Assembly: GCF_019924045.1 (NCBI RefSeq)
Contig: NZ_JAHXBN010000013.1
Span: forward strand, 124,001-188,000
DNA: 64,000 nt
DNA from: Dyadobacter fermentans
Lineage (GTDB): Bacteria; Bacteroidota; Bacteroidia; Cytophagales; Spirosomataceae
Direction of reading: 5' to 3'
The translations under genes and the position numbers were made by a program. Positions 44,724 through 54,255 of the stretch are shown one piece after another; within the stretch, counting starts at the first letter, position 1, and every line of letters starts with the position of its first letter. Under the pieces are notes generated by a model that saw only the letters and a program-made list of their open reading frames with translations, did no database searches and had not been told where the DNA came from.

Positions 44724-46273
44724 TGGGGTATTTAAAAATTGGTTTTGGAATAATATGTTTCGGACTCGCGGGCTTGACGGGTTGTGCGCGAAAAGCAACC
44801 GGGCCTGCCGTGCTGAAAGCGGAGGATTACAAGGACCACGTGACCTATTTCAACCGGATGGAGGATGAAAACAAGGTGAATGCGATCCCGAATGCGCAGT
44901 CATGGGACTGGATGAAGGCGAATATTCCGCTGTTCGACTGTCCGCAGGATAATTTCCGCGAGATTTACTATTACCGCTGGTGGACTTACCGGAAGCACAT
45001 TCATAGCACGCCGCAGGGCTTTGTGATTACTGAGTTTCTGGTCGACCGGAATTATGCAGATAAATACAATATGATCAGTTGCGCCCTCGGCCATCACATT
45101 TACGAAGGCCGTTGGCTCCACGATCAGCGTTATCTGGACGACAATGTACATGTGTGGTTCCGCGGGAACGACGGCGCACGCATGAAAAAGCTGCTCAATT
45201 TCAGCAGCTGGACCGCCGACGCATTGTATAACCGCTACAAAGTGACGCAGGACAAGGCATTCCTGCTCGATATGCTGCCCGACCTCGATTCGGAATATAA
45301 GGCCTGGGAGAAAGACCGCCGCACGGAAAGCGGTCTTTTCTGGCAAACCGACGTGAAAGATGGGATGGAGGAATCGCTCAGTGGCGGCCGCAGGGAGCAG
45401 AACGCACGCCCGACCATCAATAGTTATATGTATGGTAATGCCAAAGCGCTCTCTGCCATTGCTGCATTGAAGGGTAACCAAGCCATGAGTGGGCTTTATG
45501 AAAGTAAGGCGGATACCTTGAAGCAGCTTATTGATAGCAAGTTATGGAATGCCGACAGCGCCTTTTTTGAAACGGTAAAGAAGCGTGGCAAGGGGCCTTT
45601 TGCGGGAGTAAAAGAAGCGATCGGGTTCATTCCATGGTATTTTAACATGCCTGATGAAAAGCACGATGCGGCCTGGGAGCAAGTATCTGATGCAAGCGGG
45701 TTTAACGCGCCATTCGGCCTTACTACCGCCGAGCGGAGGCATCCCGCGTTCCGCACGCACGGCTGTTGCCAATGCGAATGGGATGGTGCGGTGTGGCCGT
45801 TTGCTACCGCGCAAACGCTGACCGGCCTCGCCAATCGGCTCAATGCGCCGAAGCCGGCTGTGGTCGCGGACACGACCTATTTTGGATTGCTGGAAAAATA
45901 TGTGGAGTCGCAGTATTACCGCGGCAAGCCGTACATCGGTGAATACCTCGACGAAAAGACCGGCTATTGGCTCAAAGGCGACCAGGAGCGGAGCCGTTAC
46001 TATAACCATTCAACATTCAACGACCTGATTATTACCGGCCTTGTGGGCCTGCGACCGCGTGCGGATGAGGTGATCGAGGTGAACCCGTTAATACCGCAGG
46101 ATAAATGGGACTGGTTTTGCCTCGACGATGTGCATTACCACGGCAAACGGCTCACCATTCTGTGGGACCGCGACGGCAGCCATTACAAAAAGGGTAAAGG
46201 TTTGCACGTATTTGTAAATGGTAAAAAAGCAGGCTCGGCCGACCGGATTTCAAGAATTTTAATTAACCCATAA
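44723..46273 (+). CDS. Lipoprotein six-hairpin glycosidase (MGH1-like)
   Basis: A 516-residue lipoprotein (lipobox LTGC). The (alpha/alpha)6 pattern and the strings REIYYYRWWTYRKHI, DQRYLDDNVHVWF, WQTDVKDGMEESLSG, RPTINSYMYGNAKAL and HGCCQCEWDGAVWPFATAQ resemble the mannosylglycerate-hydrolase/trehalase-like clan. Asp in the DGMEES segment and Glu in CEWDGAVWP are candidate acid/base residues. Its start codon shares a base with the preceding stop, so the two are coupled. Anchored in a membrane, it probably trims an oligosaccharide made by the lyase. The bond specificity is not predictable. Confidence 0.82.
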   Translation: MGYLKIGFGIICFGLAGLTGCARKATGPAVLKAEDYKDHVTYFNRMEDENKVNAIPNAQSWDWMKANIPLFDCPQDNFREIYYYRWWTYRKHIHSTPQGFVITEFLVDRNYADKYNMISCALGHHIYEGRWLHDQRYLDDNVHVWFRGNDGARMKKLLNFSSWTADALYNRYKVTQDKAFLLDMLPDLDSEYKAWEKDRRTESGLFWQTDVKDGMEESLSGGRREQNARPTINSYMYGNAKALSAIAALKGNQAMSGLYESKADTLKQLIDSKLWNADSAFFETVKKRGKGPFAGVKEAIGFIPWYFNMPDEKHDAAWEQVSDASGFNAPFGLTTAERRHPAFRTHGCCQCEWDGAVWPFATAQTLTGLANRLNAPKPAVVADTTYFGLLEKYVESQYYRGKPYIGEYLDEKTGYWLKGDQERSRYYNHSTFNDLIITGLVGLRPRADEVIEVNPLIPQDKWDWFCLDDVHYHGKRLTILWDRDGSHYKKGKGLHVFVNGKKAGSADRISRILINP

Positions 46274-46304
46274 ACCCTGCATTGCAGCATTAACCTACAT
46301 TTCC

Positions 46305-47405
46305 ATGCACAGACCCATGCGAAGAATATTAATAAAATGGCTGCTATGCGGCTCTGCGGCGCTTTTGATGTTGCCCGCGAATGCACAGAACTTTAAAGAC
46401 GGTATCCTCGTCGATGAAAACATTTTTGAAACAGCCCCGTTCCCGGAAAGTCACGCTTCGACCATCGCCGAAACACCGTCCGGGCTGGTAGCGGCGTGGT
46501 TTGGCGGGACCAAAGAGCGTAATCCCGACGTGGGTATTTGGGTAAGCCGTTTGGAGAATGATAAATGGACGGCACCGGTGGAGGTAGCGAACGGGATCGT
46601 GAACGACAAGCTCCGCTACGCGTGCTGGAACCCTGTTTTATACCAGATTCCGAAGGGTGACCTGATGCTTTTTTACAAAGTGGGGCCGAATGTGGCGGGT
46701 TGGAAAGGCTTCCTGATCACTTCGAAGGACAATGGCAAAACCTGGTCGAGGCCGACGGAGTTGCAGGAAGGTTACCTGGGGCCGGTGAAAAATAAGCCGG
46801 TGCTGTTAGCGAACGGCGAACTCTGGTGTCCGTCGAGCACGGAGGGAGAGCATGGCTGGCGGCTGCATTTCGAGGTAACATCCGATTTTGGTAAAACCTG
46901 GCGGAAGGTAGGCCCGCTGAATGATGGAAAGGCGATCAAAGCCATTCAGCCGAGCTTGCTCACTTACGCTAACGGCGATATGCAGATTCTTTGCCGAAGC
47001 CAGAGCCGCTCGATCGTGGAATCCTGGTCGAAAGATGGAGGCAAAACGTGGTCGGAGGTGGTGCCCTCGACATTACCGAACAACAACTCGGGCACCGATG
47101 CCGTGACGTTGAAGGATGGCCGGCAGTTGCTCGTTTACAATCATGTGAAACCACCGGCTGGTCAACCCAAAGGACCGCGTACGCCGCTGAATGTGGCTGT
47201 TTCCAAGGACGGTAAAAATTGGGAAGCGGTGCTGATTTTGGAGGATTCGCCGATCAGCCAGTATTCGTACCCGTCGGTGATCCAGACGGCCGATGGCATG
47301 GTGCATATCGTGTATACCTGGCGTCGTCAGCGTATCAAGCACGTGAAAATCGATCCGTCGAAGCTCAAAGGCAAGGCGATCGTAGAGGAACAGTGGCCTA
47401 TTTGA
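46305..47405 (+). CDS. Secreted BNR-repeat sialidase-fold hydrolase
   Basis: A 366-residue secreted six-bladed propeller (signal peptide ending LPANAQ). Asp-box repeats are visible as SKDNGKTWS, SDFGKTWRK, SKDGGKTWSE and SKDGKNWE. The ESHASTIAETPSGLVAAWFGG string is typical of the BNR_2 group usually named exo-alpha-sialidase. The classical sialidase Arg triad was not verified. In a pectin locus the target may be another sugar, such as the acidic sugars Dha or Kdo of rhamnogalacturonan-II, and not sialic acid; this is inference from context. Confidence 0.85.
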   Translation: MHRPMRRILIKWLLCGSAALLMLPANAQNFKDGILVDENIFETAPFPESHASTIAETPSGLVAAWFGGTKERNPDVGIWVSRLENDKWTAPVEVANGIVNDKLRYACWNPVLYQIPKGDLMLFYKVGPNVAGWKGFLITSKDNGKTWSRPTELQEGYLGPVKNKPVLLANGELWCPSSTEGEHGWRLHFEVTSDFGKTWRKVGPLNDGKAIKAIQPSLLTYANGDMQILCRSQSRSIVESWSKDGGKTWSEVVPSTLPNNNSGTDAVTLKDGRQLLVYNHVKPPAGQPKGPRTPLNVAVSKDGKNWEAVLILEDSPISQYSYPSVIQTADGMVHIVYTWRRQRIKHVKIDPSKLKGKAIVEEQWPI

Positions 47406-47415
47406 TTTCCAAATC

Positions 47416-48336
47416 ATGAAAAGAAGAAATTTTCTGAATGTCTGCGCTGCCGGAATGGCAGCGCTGCCGTTTTCGTCGTGGGCGATAGATATGCCCCGCA
47501 TGGATATGCCCCGCATGGATATGCCCGGCATGTCGAAAAAATCGAGGTATAAGATTGCCGTGATCGACCTGATGATCCTGAAAAGGCAAAAACTGAGCGC
47601 ACTACCACTGGCGGATGAAATAGGGGCGGATGGTCTGGAAGTGGATATGGGCGGCCTGGGCGACCGCCCTACCTTCGATAACAAGCTGGCGGACCCGACC
47701 GTGCGGCAACAATATCTCGACAAAGCCAAGGAACTGGACCTGGAATTTTGCTCGCTCGCGATGACCGGCTTTTATGCACAGTCGTTTGCGAAGCGCGATG
47801 GTGCCGAAAAAATGGTGGGCGATTGCATTGAAACCATGAAACAAATGCATATCAAAACGGCTTTCCTTCCTCTGGGTATTCAGGGAGATCTGGTTAAAAA
47901 CCCGGAATTACGGCCTGCGATTGTGGAAAGGCTCAAAACGGTCGGTAAGATGGCTGAGCAAGCGGACGTGGTGATTGGCATTGAAACCGCCCTCGATGCA
48001 AAGGGGGAGGTGGAGTTGCTGAAAGAAATCGGGTCGAAAAGCATTCAGATTTATTTCAACTTTTCTAACCCCCTCAAAGAAGGCCGTGACCTTTGCGAAG
48101 AACTGCGCATTTTGGGTAAAAACCGCATTTGCCAGATCCACTGCACGGATGAGGATGGTGTTTGGCTTCAAAATAATACCCGGCTCGATATGAAGAAGGT
48201 CAAAGCGACGCTCGACAAAATGGGCTGGAAAGGGTGGCTCGTGATCGAGCGCTCGCGTGACGCGAGCAAGCCGCGCGATGTGAAAGGTAACTTCGGGGCG
48301 AATACCGCTTTTATGAAAGCCATTTTCCAGTCGTGA
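47416..48336 (+). CDS. Exported xylose-isomerase-like TIM-barrel protein
   Basis: A 306-residue protein of the sugar phosphate isomerase/epimerase superfamily. The N-terminus MKRRNFLNVCAAGMAALPFSSWA looks like a Tat-type signal. Metal-ligand type strings are ADGLEVDMGG, VVIGIETALDA, IQIYFNFSNP, QIHCTDEDG and GWLVIERSRD. Between signal and barrel lies a 15-base tandem repeat (47488-47532) encoding three DMPxM units. It could isomerise or epimerise a released sugar in the periplasm. The 3' end has a short hairpin (48333-48352) that includes the stop codon. Confidence 0.85.
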   Translation: MKRRNFLNVCAAGMAALPFSSWAIDMPRMDMPRMDMPGMSKKSRYKIAVIDLMILKRQKLSALPLADEIGADGLEVDMGGLGDRPTFDNKLADPTVRQQYLDKAKELDLEFCSLAMTGFYAQSFAKRDGAEKMVGDCIETMKQMHIKTAFLPLGIQGDLVKNPELRPAIVERLKTVGKMAEQADVVIGIETALDAKGEVELLKEIGSKSIQIYFNFSNPLKEGRDLCEELRILGKNRICQIHCTDEDGVWLQNNTRLDMKKVKATLDKMGWKGWLVIERSRDASKPRDVKGNFGANTAFMKAIFQS

Positions 48337-48379
48337 CCTGCATGCGGGTCACGCCATTTTGATCTTTACTTCACTGCTC

Positions 48380-50728
48380 ATGTTCGCTCGCTTTTGCCGG
48401 TTTGTGCTCATTTTAATCCTGTTTGGAGGTGGTTTCAATGCCTTTTCACAGGGTTTTACAACAGAACAATATAATTTGAAATGGACGAGCCAGAGCCGGA
48501 ATTCTGGTGAATCGATGCCTTGCGGCGGAGGCGATATCGGGTTGAATGTGTGGGTGGAGAAGGGCGATTTGCTGTTCTACATCTCGCGCAGCGGCGTTTT
48601 TGATGAAAGTAATGTTTTTCCCAAGCTCGGGCGCGTACGTGTGAGGCTTTCACCCAACCCGTTCGATGCGGGGGATAGTTTTCAACAGGAGTTGAAACTG
48701 AATGAGGGATATGTTGAAATTACGGGTAAAAAGGGAGCGCTAAGCGCGACGATAAAGGTTTGGGTGGATGTGTTCAGGCCCGTGGTGCACGTCGATATCG
48801 ATGGTAATAAACAGGTTTCCGCGCAGACCTGGTATGAAAGCTGGCGAACCGAACCTGCTGTGCTGAAAGGCAATGCAAGAAGTGCCAGTTCCTACAAATG
48901 GGCCGCACCGCAAGTACCCGTTTTTCAGGATAGCGTCCAATTCGAGCATAATGGCGTGTTGTTTTATCACCAAAACCGCGATTCTACGATTTTTGATGTG
49001 ATTGTGAGGCAGCAGAAGTTGGACGCAGTCAAGTCCAAACTCTGGAACCCGCTGAAAAAACTTACTTACGGCGGCTGGATGACGGGTGCCAATATGGTCG
49101 CAGAGCGGGCGATCGTCACGGGCCGGTATGCGGATGCGTCATTCAAAGGTTTTGGTTTGAAAAGCAAATCTCCGTCGCGCAACATTCAGCTGAGCATTTA
49201 TCTGCATACCGACCAGCAGGATGATATTGCTGTTTGGAAAAAGGGACTTCTGGGAACGGTCGCCGAAACGAAGCGAACAGAGGGAACAGCACGGACTAAA
49301 ACGCTCGAATGGTGGACGCAATACTGGCAACGGAGCCATATCGCTTTGAATGTGAGCAAAAAAGATAGTGCTTCGCCGGTTTGGCAAGTAGGACGTAATT
49401 ATCAGCTTTTTCGCTACATGCTGGGCTGCAATGCATTCGGTACTTATCCCACCAAATTCAACGGAGGGCTACTCACGTACGACCCGGTTTTTGTGGACAC
49501 TTCTTACCATTTCACCGCCGATCACCGCAACTGGGGCGGAGGTGTTTTTACTGCGCAAAATCAACGGCTTGTATACTGGCCGATGCTCAAAAGTGGTGAT
49601 TTCGATATGATGAAGCCGCAATTTGAGTTTTATCAGCGCATTTTAAACAATGCAGAAACCCGTACGCAGCATTATTGGGGCCACAAAGGGGCTTCGTTTA
49701 CCGAACAAATCGAGAACTTCGGTCTGCCCAATTATGCCGAATACACGTCGAAACGCCCGGCTGGTTACGACCCGGGCCTGGAATACAACAAGTGGCTGGA
49801 ATACCTCTGGGACACCTCGCTGGAATTCTGCCTGATGATCCTCGACCAGCAGCATTTTACCGGCGCGGATATTTCGCGTTATCTCCCGTTAATTGAAAGC
49901 TGCGTCGTGTTTTTTGACGAGCATTATCAATACTTGGCCGCCCAACGGAGCGCTGCGAAGCTGGATCAGAACGGCCACCTGGTACTATTCCCGGGCAGCG
50001 CAGCCGAAACCTATAAAATGGCCTACAATTCCGCTACTACTGTGGCCGGCCTGCAAACGGTGCTGGGCAGAATGCTCTTGCTACCTTCACAGTATGGTAA
50101 CGAGGCGCAGCGCAAGTACTGGCGGGACATGTTGAGCCGAATCCCGCCGTTGAACTTCCGCGAAATGCAGGGGCATCGTACGATCGCGCCTGCGAGAGCG
50201 TGGGAGCGCATTCAGAACACCGAAATCCCGCAGCTGTACCCGGTATTTCCATACGGCATTTATGGCATCGGAAAGCCCGATCTGGAAACCGCCGTCAACA
50301 CTTGGAAGTACGACACCGAAGCCATCAAAAACCGCAACCACACCAGCTGGCACCAGGATAACATTTTCTGCGCCCGGCTGGGTCTTACCGAAGAAGCCGC
50401 TGCATTGACGATCAGGAAATTGCAGGACTCGGGCCGGCGTTTTCCAGCATTCTGGGGCCCGGGCCACGACTGGGTACCCGATCACAATTGGGGCGGATCC
50501 GGGATGGTGGGCTTGCAGGAAATGCTCATGCAAACTTCCGGGGATTCCATCTACATTTTGCCTGCCTGGCCCGATGACTGGGACGTGCAATTCAAGCTCC
50601 ATGCGCCCAAGAATACGGTGGTAGAAGGAGAATGGAGAACGGGAAAAATGATGAATTTGAAAGTGACGCCAGAGAGCCGAAAAAGGGATATAATTTGCTC
50701 TAAATGCGGGTTTGGTTTGACTAAATAG
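48380..50728 (+). CDS. Large secreted glycosidase-like protein (DUF5703 / six-hairpin type)
   Basis: A 782-residue secreted protein with a signal peptide ending FNAFSQ. The N-terminal beta domain carries WTSQSRNSGESMPCGGGDIGLNVWV (residues about 33-57), which I associate with DUF5703. The C-terminal half is an (alpha/alpha)6 barrel with FNGGLLTYD, DHRNWGGGVFTAQNQRLVYWP and WGPGHDWVPDHNWGGSGMVG. The design resembles GH95-like enzymes. The ATG at 48380 replaces an upstream TTG. It is probably a periplasmic exo-glycosidase on a pectin side chain; activity is unproven. Confidence 0.8.
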   Translation: MFARFCRFVLILILFGGGFNAFSQGFTTEQYNLKWTSQSRNSGESMPCGGGDIGLNVWVEKGDLLFYISRSGVFDESNVFPKLGRVRVRLSPNPFDAGDSFQQELKLNEGYVEITGKKGALSATIKVWVDVFRPVVHVDIDGNKQVSAQTWYESWRTEPAVLKGNARSASSYKWAAPQVPVFQDSVQFEHNGVLFYHQNRDSTIFDVIVRQQKLDAVKSKLWNPLKKLTYGGWMTGANMVAERAIVTGRYADASFKGFGLKSKSPSRNIQLSIYLHTDQQDDIAVWKKGLLGTVAETKRTEGTARTKTLEWWTQYWQRSHIALNVSKKDSASPVWQVGRNYQLFRYMLGCNAFGTYPTKFNGGLLTYDPVFVDTSYHFTADHRNWGGGVFTAQNQRLVYWPMLKSGDFDMMKPQFEFYQRILNNAETRTQHYWGHKGASFTEQIENFGLPNYAEYTSKRPAGYDPGLEYNKWLEYLWDTSLEFCLMILDQQHFTGADISRYLPLIESCVVFFDEHYQYLAAQRSAAKLDQNGHLVLFPGSAAETYKMAYNSATTVAGLQTVLGRMLLLPSQYGNEAQRKYWRDMLSRIPPLNFREMQGHRTIAPARAWERIQNTEIPQLYPVFPYGIYGIGKPDLETAVNTWKYDTEAIKNRNHTSWHQDNIFCARLGLTEEAAALTIRKLQDSGRRFPAFWGPGHDWVPDHNWGGSGMVGLQEMLMQTSGDSIYILPAWPDDWDVQFKLHAPKNTVVEGEWRTGKMMNLKVTPESRKRDIICSKCGFGLTK

Positions 50729-50949
50729 TGAGTGTATTTTACAACCAAAGAAAATGTGAAGTGCGTTGGATTGTTACAATGAAAGATCTTATTTCAAAAT
50801 TCGAATAAGGGAAAGTCTAATAAATTGTACCCAAGGCAATATATCGCATAAATAAATCAATATTTTTTAGCTTTGTTTTCGATTGTTTTTCTTTTCTTTG
50901 TTTTAATGAATAAAGAATGGTTTAACAAATTCAAAACAAGGCTTCCGGA

Positions 50950-52461
50950 ATGTTGAACGGCTCATTTGTTCTGGCGATCGATCAGGGTACGAGTAGTACT
51001 AAAACCGTCATTTTTAACGAGAAAGGGAAAGTAGTGGCACGGGGTAGCGAGCCCTTGCACACGACGTATCTCGATGGCGGTCTGGTAGAGCAGGATCCGC
51101 AGGAAATTTATGAGAATGTTTTAGCGTCGGTAGCCAAATGTGTCGCCGATTTCACGGCGAAGGGTGGACGTATAGAGGACATCCGTTCGTGCGGTATTTC
51201 CAACCAGCGCGAAACATTTGTGCTTTGGGATAGGGTGGGAAAACCGCTGCATCAGGCGGTAGTGTGGCAGTGCAAACGCTCAACGGCAGTGTGTGAGCAA
51301 TTGCGTGCGGCTGGATTGGAAGAAATGATCCGGCAAAAGACGGGTTTGCTGGCGGATCCCTATTTTTCAGGTTCGAAAGTGATTTGGTTGAATCTTTACA
51401 ATGAGGTCGTAAAAACCGCCATTGCGCAGGGTAATGCATTTTTTGGAACGGTAGACACGTGGCTGCTTTACAGGTTAACGGACGGGGCGGCCTATCTCAC
51501 CGACCACACGAATGCGTCGCGCACTTTGTTTTTTAACCTCGAAACATTGTCATGGGATGAAGAGCTCATCCTTTCATTTGGACTGGATGGCCTGCATTTG
51601 CCGGATATTCAGCCGTCTTCATCGCATTTCGGAGCGACGGACTTTGGTGGTTTGTTGCCCGGAGCTGTGCCGGTCACCGCGATGATCGGTGATTCGCACG
51701 CCGCGGCTTTCGGCGAAGGATGTTTCGGCCCCGGAATTGCCAAAGCCACGTTAGGAACCGGTTCTTCGATTCTGATGAATATAGGCCCCGAGCCGAAACC
51801 GTCACAACAGGGAATGGTGACAACAATCGGTTGGAGCGCAGGTGACAGGGTCGAATACGCGCTGGAAGGGGTGATTGTGACCTGCGGGGCGACGATCGAA
51901 TGGCTTAAAACAAATTTTGGGCTGTTTAATGACGTCCGGGAGACAGAGCCCATGGCGCGTTCGGTGAGCGACAGCGGCGGTGTTTACCTGGTACCGGCGT
52001 TCAGCGGACTGGGTGCTCCGCATTGGGATATGAACCGGAAAGCGTCCATTACCGGTCTGACATTTAATTCAACCAAAAACCATATCGTGCGGGCGGCACT
52101 GGAATCTATCCCTTTCCAGATCAAGGACGTGATCGTGGCGATGGAGTCGGATACCGGCATTGCGTTGCAGGAATTGAAAATAGACGGAGGGTTAACTTCT
52201 AATTCTTTCGTCGTACAAATGCTGGCCGATTTGCTCGAAAAGCCCGTTGTGAACCTGGGCTTTCCCGAAGTTTCGGCTTTGGGGGCGGCTTATCTTTCGG
52301 GTTTGTGTTCAGGTGTTTATCCTGATATCGACTATTTGCAAAAATTGAGTGCTGGTCATTCGTCGATACTACCCAACGCTGCGAATGAGGCGGTGAAAGC
52401 CAGCTATCGGGGTTGGCAGGAAGCCGTTGGTGCTGCGCCGCAAGTTTATATAACACATTGA
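50950..52461 (+). CDS. FGGY-family carbohydrate kinase (glycerol-kinase-like)
   Basis: A 503-residue cytoplasmic kinase. The ATP-binding N-terminus is LAIDQGTSSTKTVIF (Asp11). CGISNQRETFVLWDR, VVWQCKRSTAVCEQL and TGLLADPYFSGSK are close to glycerol kinase, but the catalytic-base region reads GDSHAAAFGE where GlpK has GDQQAALFGQ. The DGGLTSNSF string is intact. In this position, inside a pectin-degradation locus, the substrate may be a ketose released from the polysaccharide and not glycerol. A 221-base AT-rich gap precedes it. The hydrolase gene starts 2 bases after its stop. Confidence 0.85.
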   Translation: MLNGSFVLAIDQGTSSTKTVIFNEKGKVVARGSEPLHTTYLDGGLVEQDPQEIYENVLASVAKCVADFTAKGGRIEDIRSCGISNQRETFVLWDRVGKPLHQAVVWQCKRSTAVCEQLRAAGLEEMIRQKTGLLADPYFSGSKVIWLNLYNEVVKTAIAQGNAFFGTVDTWLLYRLTDGAAYLTDHTNASRTLFFNLETLSWDEELILSFGLDGLHLPDIQPSSSHFGATDFGGLLPGAVPVTAMIGDSHAAAFGEGCFGPGIAKATLGTGSSILMNIGPEPKPSQQGMVTTIGWSAGDRVEYALEGVIVTCGATIEWLKTNFGLFNDVRETEPMARSVSDSGGVYLVPAFSGLGAPHWDMNRKASITGLTFNSTKNHIVRAALESIPFQIKDVIVAMESDTGIALQELKIDGGLTSNSFVVQMLADLLEKPVVNLGFPEVSALGAAYLSGLCSGVYPDIDYLQKLSAGHSSILPNAANEAVKASYRGWQEAVGAAPQVYITH

Positions 52462-52463
52462 TC

Positions 52464-54062
52464 ATGAAGTTTCTTTCTCTAATTGGTGTACTTTTTGGGT
52501 TTTCGCTTTCTGTTGTCGGCCAGAACCGGGCGGAGGTGCGCGTGGAACGCTGGGAGCGGTTTGAGGTGACGCTGACTGGCCCGCAAACCGGCAATCCGTT
52601 TGTGGACGTCAGCTTGTCGGCGGAATTTTCGAATGGGACGGAAAAGATCAAGGTGGATGGATTCTATGACGGAAATGGGCAGTATAAAGTGCGTTTTATG
52701 CCTCAAAAGATCGGGGAGTGGAAGTACAAGACGATCAGTTCCAGCAAATCGCTGAATGGCAAAACCGGTGCATTCTCCTGTGTAGAACCGGGTAAGGATA
52801 ATCATGGCTCTGTACAAGTGGCTGATACTTATCATTTTAAATATGCCGACGGTACACGGTACTATCCCTTCGGGACGACGTTGTACGCCTGGACGCACCA
52901 GCCGGAAGGTTTGGAGGAAATTACCCTGAAAACGCTTGCGAATGCGCCTTTCAACAAAGTGAGAATGTGTGTTTTTCCAAAATATTACTCACACGTAGAG
53001 AATGAGCCGCCGTACTACCCTTATGTGAAAAAGTCGGAGACGAAGGATTCGAAAGGGAAGCCGAAATTTCAGTGGGATTTCTCGCAGTTCGAGCCGGCTT
53101 TTTTTCAGCATCTGGAAAAACGGATCGATGATCTGAAAAAGTTGGGCATTGAGGCAGATATCATTGTTTTTCACCCGTATGATAAGGGTCATTGGGGATT
53201 TGACAGTCTTGGTAAAGAGAACGACCTCAAATATATCCGTTATCTGACGGCCCGTTTGGCGTCGTTCCGGAATGTGTGGTGGTCGTTGGCCAACGAATTT
53301 GACTATGTGAAGACTAAGCCCCGTGCGGATTGGGATATTTATACCAAAGCGGTGGTCCATGCAGACCCATATGGTCACCTTTGTTCGATACATAATGGGA
53401 GTGTCTATTATGACAACTGGAAGCCGGAGTTTACGCATGTGAGTATCCAAAATGGCTCAACAGTAGAGGATTTCGGCCGCGCGACACTGCTCAGGGACGT
53501 GTTTTTTAAACCGATGGTGTACGATGAGGTATGCTATGAAGGCGATTTGCAGCAACGCTGGGGGCATTTGAGCGGCGAAGAAATGACCGAGGCTTTCTGG
53601 CAGGGTGTAATCGCGGGTACATACGTGACCCATGGAGAGACCTACCAGAATGCAGGCGATACGATTTTCTGGGCCAAAGGCGGCCGGCTGATCGGTAGCA
53701 GTCCGGCCCGGATCGGTTTTCTGCGGAAGATACTCGAAGAGGCGCCGGGACCGCTGGAATTGTCGGATCCCTGGAAAGACCACCATACTTCTCGTGCCGA
53801 CAGCAGCTATTACCTGGTGTATTTGGGTAAGAATATGCAATCGGAATGGGAATTCAGTTTGCCGCGCAAAGGTGGGCCAAAGGCGGGGCGGAAGTTTAAG
53901 GTAGAAGTAATCGATACCTGGAATATGACGATCGATGAACGCCCGGAGGTTTTCGAAATCGCCGAAGCGACAGATTATCGGATTTATGACAAAAAGCGAA
54001 CCTCTATCCGACTGCCGGTTACGCCTTATCTGGCGCTGCGCATTAAAGAATACCTGGAATGA
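52464..54062 (+). CDS. Secreted glycoside hydrolase, DUF5060/DUF4038-like
   Basis: A 532-residue secreted protein (signal peptide MKFLSLIGVLFGFSLSVVG). An immunoglobulin-like N-terminal domain (VERWERFEVTLTGPQTGNPF, the DUF5060 type) is followed by a TIM barrel with YYPFGTTLYAWTHQ, NKVRMCVFPKYYSH, WWSLANEFDYV and VYDEVCYEGD, where Glu in NEF and in YDE are candidate catalytic residues. A small C-terminal beta domain follows. The barrel is of the DUF4038 group that includes GH140 apiosidases, so an apiose- or arabinose-releasing role is plausible. A strong terminator follows. Confidence 0.83.
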   Translation: MKFLSLIGVLFGFSLSVVGQNRAEVRVERWERFEVTLTGPQTGNPFVDVSLSAEFSNGTEKIKVDGFYDGNGQYKVRFMPQKIGEWKYKTISSSKSLNGKTGAFSCVEPGKDNHGSVQVADTYHFKYADGTRYYPFGTTLYAWTHQPEGLEEITLKTLANAPFNKVRMCVFPKYYSHVENEPPYYPYVKKSETKDSKGKPKFQWDFSQFEPAFFQHLEKRIDDLKKLGIEADIIVFHPYDKGHWGFDSLGKENDLKYIRYLTARLASFRNVWWSLANEFDYVKTKPRADWDIYTKAVVHADPYGHLCSIHNGSVYYDNWKPEFTHVSIQNGSTVEDFGRATLLRDVFFKPMVYDEVCYEGDLQQRWGHLSGEEMTEAFWQGVIAGTYVTHGETYQNAGDTIFWAKGGRLIGSSPARIGFLRKILEEAPGPLELSDPWKDHHTSRADSSYYLVYLGKNMQSEWEFSLPRKGGPKAGRKFKVEVIDTWNMTIDERPEVFEIAEATDYRIYDKKRTSIRLPVTPYLALRIKEYLE

Positions 54063-54100
54063 TCACGATTTTGATTGGTTAACATAGATAGTAAAGGATT

Positions 54101-54132
54101 AAAAAGACCGGATCATGTCCGGTCTTTTTTTT
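54101..54132 (+). terminator. Rho-independent terminator of the pectin operon
   Basis: A perfect 8-base stem, AGACCGGA/TCCGGTCT (54105-54112 and 54118-54125), closes a 5-base loop and is extended by A-T pairs. A run of eight T follows. It ends the plus-strand unit that finishes with the DUF5060-type hydrolase. Confidence 0.9.
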
Positions 54133-54170
54133 GTTTTTATTTTTGAAATTTTGTTATTTTTAGTTAAATT

Positions 54171-54202
54171 CGAAAGTAATTATAATATAAACGAAAGTAA
54201 AA
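54171..54202 (+). promoter_or_regulatory. Direct-repeat operator candidate before the racemase-like gene
   Basis: CGAAAGTAA occurs at 54171-54179 and again at 54192-54200, exactly 21 bases apart, about two helical turns. The second copy lies in TATAATATAAACGAAAGTAAAA, which matches 59721-59742, upstream of the second SusC gene, in 19 of 22 bases. A TAnnTTTG-like TATTTTTG lies at 54138-54145. Confidence 0.5.
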
Positions 54203-54255
54203 TTCATTTCGCCTCACCATGAAGAGCGTAATGTGACTTTTTCGGAAACACATTC

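Noticed and set aside
48333..48352. Hairpin GTGACC/GGTCAC at the end of the isomerase-like gene as a terminator
   Set aside because: The stem is only 6 bases and no T-run follows; the operon seems to continue.
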